NCBI GenBank assembly: GCA_023441125.1
Contig: JAEZQV010000311.1
Coordinates: 1 to 11,222, forward strand
Source of the DNA: Bacillota bacterium
GTDB lineage: Bacteria > Bacillota_C > Negativicutes > Sporomusales > Sporomusaceae
Direction: 5' to 3'
DNA length: 11,222 nt
A model generated the notes under the pieces. That model had not been told where the DNA came from. It searched no databases and saw only the letters and a list, made by a program, of their open reading frames with translations. Below are positions 7,889 to 11,222 of the stretch, one piece after another. The position numbers and the translations under genes are program-made. Position 1 is the first letter of the stretch. Each line of letters starts with the position of its first letter.

Positions 7889-7974
7889 ATTTTTGCAGGG
7901 CAGCAACCCGCAGGTCTGCAATTTTTGCAGACCTGTGCAAAGCATTGCAGGTAAATTTATTTAGATTTTTGCAG
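7889..7974. promoter_or_regulatory. Candidate upstream activator region (three ATTTTTGCAG copies and related dyads)
   Basis: The 10-mer ATTTTTGCAG occurs at 7889-7898, 7921-7930 and 7965-7974, with start-to-start distances of 32 and 44 bases, close to three and four helical turns. The middle copy forms part of the perfect palindrome 7911-7935, and a smaller dyad TGCAA-4-TTGCA lies at 7936-7949. The cluster is about 150-230 bases upstream of the expected sigma54 start site, the usual range for enhancer-type sites of NtrC-family activators. Binding by the adjacent regulator is inference. Confidence 0.55.
7911..7935. repeat. Perfect inverted repeat, 11-bp arms
   Basis: CAGGTCTGCAA at 7911-7921 and its exact complement TTGCAGACCTG at 7925-7935 flank TTT. 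As RNA the stem could extend by a G-U and a C-G pair. No T tract follows, so it is not an ordinary intrinsic terminator for the regulator gene ending at 7874. Its symmetry and position about 200 bases before the expected fdhF transcription start favour a protein-binding site, most simply for the NtrC-type regulator. Confidence 0.8.
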
Positions 7975-7976
7975 TT

Positions 7977-7995
7977 TTTTGTCGATATGACAAAA
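7977..7995. repeat. Inverted repeat TTTTGTC-N5-GACAAAA
   Basis: TTTTGTC (7977-7983) and GACAAAA (7989-7995) are perfect 7-base complements around GATAT. The arms and spacing resemble CRP/FNR-superfamily operators in shape, but the sequence is not the classical FNR (TTGAT-N4-ATCAA) or CRP site. It lies between the candidate activator sites and the sigma54 promoter. A regulatory role is possible but unproven. Confidence 0.4.
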
Positions 7996-8083
7996 GAAAT
8001 GAAAGATTTATTTATTGTGACAACTCCAATAAATATAGATATTTTTCTTAATTTTAGCTGGGAAGATTTATAATATGAACTGT

Positions 8084-8106
8084 TAGCATGCCAGGTTGGC
8101 ATGCTA
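8084..8106. repeat. Perfect inverted repeat overlapping the -24 promoter element
   Basis: TAGCATGCCA (8084-8093) and TGGCATGCTA (8097-8106) are exact 10-base complements separated by GGT. The right arm contains the GG and following bases of the sigma54 -24 element. It could be an operator that blocks sigma54-RNA polymerase, or a hairpin in transcripts reading through from the regulator gene; the following TTTGCATTTAT is only moderately T-rich, so a terminator role is weak. Confidence 0.7.
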
Positions 8107-8112
8107 TTTGCA
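8096..8112 (+). promoter_or_regulatory. Sigma54 (-24/-12) promoter of the fdhF operon
   Basis: The sequence TTGGCATGCTATTTGCA fits the RpoN consensus TTGGCACG-N4-TTGCA with one mismatch in the -24 block. The invariant GG is at 8098-8099 and the invariant GC at 8110-8111, with exactly the required 10 bases between. Transcription should start near 8123, leaving a leader of about 38 bases before the TTG start at 8161. It is the only convincing sigma54 site I found among the intergenic gaps, and it follows a sigma54 activator gene. Confidence 0.85.
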
Positions 8113-8144
8113 TTTATAGCGGTATGATATGGTTAGTCATTATT

Positions 8145-8152
8145 AAAGGAGG
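8145..8152 (+). promoter_or_regulatory. Strong ribosome binding site for a TTG start
   Basis: AAAGGAGG lies 8 bases before TTG 8161, which decides the unusual start codon of fdhF. The residue numbering that follows agrees with E. coli FDH-H. Confidence 0.85.
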
Positions 8153-8160
8153 ACTCGATT

Positions 8161-10302
8161 TTGGAAAAAGTTCTAACAGTATGTCCGTACTGTGGTGCCG
8201 GCTGCCAAATGTATTTGCTGGTGGAAAATGACAGAGTAGTCGGCGCCGAACCGGCCAACGGGCACGTTAATGAAGGTGAGCTTTGCCTGAAGGGCCACTA
8301 TGGCTGGGACTTCTTGAACGACACAAAAATTTTGAGCAAACGGTTGACAAAACCCTTGATCAGAATGAACCGCAGCGAAGAGTTTCGGGAAGTGGAATGG
8401 GATGAAGCCCTGAACTTTGTAGCCGACAAACTTAAGGCCATTAAGGCGAAGTACGGCCCTGACGCGATTATGGGCACCGGCTCAGCCCGGGGTATGGGCA
8501 ATGAGCCCAACTATCTCATGCAGAAATTTATGCGCGCGGTCATCGGTACCAACAATATCGATCACTGCGCCCGGGTTTGACACGCTCCCTCTGTAGCCGG
8601 TCTGGCTACTACCTTTGGCAGTGGAGCGATGACCAACTCCATCCCGGAAATAGAAGATGCCACCTGTCTGTTTATTTTTGGCTATAACGGCGCCGATTCA
8701 CATCCGCTGGTTGCCCGGCGCATCCTCAAAGCCAAAGAAAAAGGCGCCAAGATTATTGTTGTTGATCCCCGCAAGACGGAAGCGGCCCGGATCGCCGACA
8801 TCTGGCTGCCGATCAAAAATGGTTCGAACATGGCCGCTGTGAACAGCTTTGCCAATATTATCCTGTCCCGGGGCTGGGAGAACCGGGACTATATTGATAA
8901 ATACACGGATGGTTTTGCGGAATACAGGCAAATGGTTGCTAAATATACCCCGGAGTATGCGCAGCAGATTACCGGCCTGGACCCGAAGCTTGTGGAGCAG
9001 GCCGTGGAAATCTATGCAAAATCAGAGCGGTCGTTTATTCTCTACGGCATGGGTGTCTGCCAGTACAATCAGGCCGTGGACGTGGTCAAAGGCCTGGGCA
9101 GCCTGTGCCTCTTAACCGGTCAGATCGCCAAACCCAGTTCGGGCATTGGGCCGGTACGCGGACAAAACAATGTGCAGGGCGCCTGCGACATGGGGGCGCT
9201 GCCCAACGTATTCCCCGGCTATCAGCCGGTGACCGATCCGGCTATCCGCCAGAAATTCGCGCAGGCGTGGGGCGTGGAGAGTCTGCCGGACAAAGTGGGC
9301 TACATGCTGACCGACGTTCCCCACTGCGCCGAAGAGGGCAAACTCAAAGCCTTCTATATCATCGGCGAAGACCCGGTACAGAGTGATCCGGACGCCGCCG
9401 GCGTGCGCCAGGCGCTGGACGAACTGGAGCTCGTTGTTCTGCAGGATATTTTCATGAATAAGACGGCACTGCACGCCGATGTTATTTTGCCGGCCACCGC
9501 CTGGGGCGAGCATGGGGGCGTATTCAGCGGCGCCGACCGCCGGTTTCAGCGGTTCCGCAAAGCAGTGGCGGCCAAAGGCGACGTGAAGGACGACTGGGTA
9601 ATTATCTGCGAATTAGCCAAACGGTTCGGCTATGAAATGAATTACAAAGACACTCAGGAAATCTGGAGCGAAATGATCAGCCTGTGCCCGAGTTTTAGCG
9701 GGGCCACCTACGAAAGGCTCGAAGAGCTGGGCAGCATTCAATGGCCGTGCCGCACTACGGCAGAGACCGGCACGTCGTATCTGTTCAAGGGCAATGTCTT
9801 CCAGACGCCCAGCAAGAAAGGCAATTTCTTTGCGGCCGAGTGGCGTCCGCCGGTTGAACGGCCGGATGCGGAGTATCCGCTGGTGCTGTCGACGGTGCGG
9901 GAAGTAGGGCATTATTCCGCGCGGACCATGACCGGCAACTGCTGGGGTCTGGCCAAACTGGCCGACGAGCCCGGCTATCTCCAGATTAATCCGGCCGATG
10001 CCGCTAAGCTTGGTATTGTTGATGAAGAGCTGGTGCGGGTGACTACCCGGCGCGGATCGGTAATAACCCGGGCGCTGGTAACCGACCGGGTGGGAGCCGG
10101 GGTTGTCTACATGACCTACCAATGGTGGGTCGGAGCTTGCAACGAGCTTACCATCCATGTGGTCGATCCCATATCCAAAACCCCGGAATACAAGTACTGT
10201 GCGGTCCGCGTGGACGCCATCCCAAACCAGGCCAAGGCCGAAGCCGAGCTTACGGCAGCGTACAACGAACTGAAACGTAAAATGGGAGCTGTTGTATCGT
10301 AA
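8161..10302 (+). CDS. fdhF: Selenocysteine formate dehydrogenase, catalytic subunit (FDH-H type)
   Basis: A single 713-residue protein read through an in-frame UGA at 8578-8580 as selenocysteine; E. coli FDH-H has 715 residues. It interconverts formate and CO2 at a molybdenum or tungsten bis-pterin centre. Cys8, Cys11, Cys15 and Cys42 bind one [4Fe-4S] cluster; Lys44 (LCLKGHYGWDF), Sec140, His141 (ARVUH) and Arg333 (PVRGQNNVQGACDMG) match catalytic residues of the E. coli enzyme at the same numbers. The second half has pterin-binding features (ILPATAWGEH, and a C-terminal molybdopterin-dinucleotide-binding domain from about residue 600). No twin-arginine signal is present, so it is cytoplasmic. 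The TTG start is set by AAAGGAGG. The following genes are a HycB-like ferredoxin and a hydrogenase-like protein, so it is probably the CO2-reducing subunit of an HDCR complex. Expression is likely sigma54-dependent. Maturation needs SelA/SelB/tRNA-Sec and FdhD from elsewhere. Confidence 0.96.
8578..8580 (+). other. fdhF: UGA selenocysteine codon (Sec140)
   Basis: TGA lies in frame between two ORFs that together give a full-length FDH. The context Ala-Arg-Val-Sec-His-x-Pro-Ser-Val-Ala-Gly-Leu is that of FDH-H selenocysteine, and the downstream frame has no start consistent with an independent protein. Confidence 0.96.
8583..8628 (+). promoter_or_regulatory. Bacterial SECIS hairpin
   Basis: Two bases after the UGA, CGCTCC (8583-8588) pairs with GGAGCG (8623-8628). 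An upper stem GTAGCC (8593-8598)/GGCTAC (8604-8609) closes the five-base loop GGTCT (8599-8603). The loop starts 18 bases after the UGA. E. coli fdhF has the same GGUCU loop at the same distance, the site recognised by SelB. The hairpin lies within coding sequence. Confidence 0.9.
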
Positions 10303-10312
10303 ATAAAAAAAT

Positions 10313-10329
10313 AAGAAGCCAGACTTCTT
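10313..10329 (+). other. Small hairpin between fdhF and hycB-like gene
   Basis: AAGAAG (10313-10318) and CTTCTT (10324-10329) form a 6-bp stem around CCAGA. It ends 5 bases before the GGGAGG ribosome binding site (10335-10340) of the next gene. No T tract follows, so it is not a terminator. It could influence mRNA stability or subunit ratio; the evidence is weak. Confidence 0.35.
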
Positions 10330-10345
10330 GAAAAGGGAGGCAACT

Positions 10346-10891
10346 ATGGAGAAATTAAGCCCGTTTGTGGTTGGCGACGGGGAAAAATGCATTGGCTGTA
10401 AAGCCTGTGAAATCGCCTGTCATGTATCCCATAATGTAAATGGTATTACGGCGGGAAATATTGATACCCCGGTTTTCCCAAAACTGTTTGTTACCCGCGT
10501 GGAAAGTGTGTCCATGCCGATCCAGTGCCATCATTGTGAGGATGCCCCGTGCGCCCAGGCGTGTCTGGAAAAGGCCATTTACTTTGCAGGCGATAAAGTG
10601 CTCATTCACACCGAGAAGTGCAAAGGCTGCAAAGACTGTCTGGTGGCCTGTCCCTTCGGCGCCGTGGAACTGGTGCCGCATTTTGTCAGGGGCCAGGAGG
10701 TCATTCAGGAAAACCTGGGCAAGCCACGGTTATACGGTAATAAATGCGACTTATGCCATACCCGGGAGAATGGACCGGTCTGTGTGGAAACCTGTCCGGC
10801 AAAAGCGCTGCGGCTGGTAGAGCCGCATAAAGAGAAAAAAGAGAAAAATAGAAAAGCCGTGGCGACAATTGCCGGCATGTTTAAAAAATAG
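10346..10891 (+). CDS. hycB: HycB/HydN-like ferredoxin with four [4Fe-4S] clusters
   Basis: 181 residues; ATG 10346 is placed by GGGAGG at 10335-10340, and an upstream in-frame TTG at 10328 is rejected because it precedes that site. Sixteen cysteines form four cluster sets: 15/18/21/25, 61/64/69/73, 92/95/98/102 and 134/137/146/150, the standard arrangement of the HycB/HydN/DmsB-type electron-transfer subunit. There is no signal peptide or membrane segment. It should pass electrons between the FeS cluster of the formate dehydrogenase and the hydrogenase-like protein encoded next. The C-terminal 20 or so residues (after VEPHKEKKEKNRK) form a lysine-rich, probably helical tail ending in AGMFKK. 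In known HDCR complexes HycB-type subunits build the filament core, so the tail may take part in assembly; that is inference. The stop overlaps the ribosome binding site of the next gene. Confidence 0.9.
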   Translation: MEKLSPFVVGDGEKCIGCKACEIACHVSHNVNGITAGNIDTPVFPKLFVTRVESVSMPIQCHHCEDAPCAQACLEKAIYFAGDKVLIHTEKCKGCKDCLVACPFGAVELVPHFVRGQEVIQENLGKPRLYGNKCDLCHTRENGPVCVETCPAKALRLVEPHKEKKEKNRKAVATIAGMFKK

Positions 10892-10903
10892 GAGGTGAGC
10901 AGG

Positions 10904-11222
10904 ATGCAATATACAATCGAAATCGATCAGGAATTATGCACCGGTTGCCGGCGCTGTACCGAAGTCTGTCCGGTGGGGGCCATTGGCGGGCCGGAGGGTA
11001 TGCCGGTAGACATAAACTATGACAAATGCTGCTTTTGCGGCCAGTGTGTACAGGTTTGCAGCGCCTACCAGGAATATAAATCCGAAACGAGCGCACCGCG
11101 GACCGTCAAGCTGGCGGAACGCGGTTTACTGGACAGTGTACAGGAACCTTTGTTTGCCGCCCATAACATGGGCCACGCCCGGGAGGTTTGGGCGGCGCTC
11201 AGTAATCCGGATACCTTTACCA
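10904..11222 (+). CDS. [FeFe]-hydrogenase-like protein, N-terminal part (HydA2-like; 3' end outside window)
   Basis: ATG 10904 lies 8 bases after AGGAGG (10890-10895), which overlaps the stop of the preceding gene. The first 106 residues are visible. Two ferredoxin-type cluster motifs appear: Cys12/15/18/22 and Cys42/45/48/52. The segment AAHNMGHAREVWAALSNPDTFT then resembles the stretch just before the H-cluster domain of short [FeFe] hydrogenases (in relatives followed by a VQTAPAVR-like strand). The H-cluster motifs (TSCCP, MPCxxKxxE, ExMxCxxGC) would lie outside the window, so the identification is probable, not certain. If correct, the order fdhF-hycB-hydA is that of a hydrogen-dependent CO2 reductase, in which this subunit oxidises H2 and feeds electrons to FDH. 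Alternatives are another ferredoxin-domain oxidoreductase. Confidence 0.7.
   Translation, partial: MQYTIEIDQELCTGCRRCTEVCPVGAIGGPEGMPVDINYDKCCFCGQCVQVCSAYQEYKSETSAPRTVKLAERGLLDSVQEPLFAAHNMGHAREVWAALSNPDTFT

Noticed and set aside
8084..8112. Palindrome 8084-8106 as the intrinsic terminator of the regulator operon
   Set aside because: The loop is only three bases, the downstream sequence is not a clean T tract and it lies about 210 bases after the stop; it is kept as an unexplained dyad.
8161..10302. fdhF as two separate genes or a pseudogene broken by a stop codon
   Set aside because: The UGA sits exactly at the selenocysteine position of FDH-H, is followed by a SECIS hairpin, and both halves are in the same frame with all key residues intact.
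9613..10392. Open frame of 259 codons on the minus strand
   Set aside because: It is antisense to the well-supported fdhF/hycB coding sequence and shows no protein family features.

Overview
The window looks like chromosome from an anaerobic, selenoprotein-making bacterium of the Firmicutes, most likely an acetogen-type member of the Negativicutes (Sporomusa/Pelosinus-like). This placement is inferred from gene content: a methyl-transfer type corrinoid protein beside a DUF1638 protein, a selenocysteine formate dehydrogenase with an E. coli-like SECIS hairpin, and a HycB-like ferredoxin followed by the start of an [FeFe]-hydrogenase-like protein. Strong AGGAGG-type ribosome binding sites fit. 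No rRNA, tRNA, CRISPR array or insertion sequence was seen. All genes lie on the + strand.

Layout. (1) Positions 2-1680: the 3' end of an unrecognised gene, a cobalamin-binding corrinoid protein and a DUF1638 protein, tightly packed and closed by an intrinsic terminator at 1697-1732. (2) Positions 1781-4343: a membrane-anchored histidine kinase overlapping an OmpR/PhoB-type response regulator. (3) Positions 4437-7874: a soluble histidine kinase with three tandem PAS repeats of exactly 126 codons, then an NtrC-type sigma54 activator with a variant GAFTGA loop. (4) Positions 7875-8160: a 286-base control region with several perfect inverted repeats, a thrice-repeated 10-mer and a well-matched sigma54 (-24/-12) promoter. 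(5) Positions 8161-11222: fdhF, hycB-like and hydA2-like (cut by the window edge).

fdhF is read as two ORFs only because an in-frame UGA at 8578-8580 encodes selenocysteine. With the TTG start at 8161, the Fe-S cysteines (8, 11, 15, 42), Lys44, Sec140, His141 and Arg333 fall at the same residue numbers as in E. coli formate dehydrogenase H. A SECIS hairpin with a GGUCU loop follows the UGA.

The most coherent reading is that block 5 encodes a hydrogen-dependent CO2 reductase (HDCR): formate dehydrogenase plus polyferredoxin plus [FeFe] hydrogenase, interconverting H2 + CO2 and formate. The PAS kinase and NtrC-type regulator just upstream probably control it through the sigma54 promoter at 8096-8112 and upstream activator sites around 7889-7974. 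Enteric bacteria control fdhF with sigma54 and FhlA; here the activator looks like a phosphorylated two-component regulator. The link between regulator and promoter is inference from position and sequence type.
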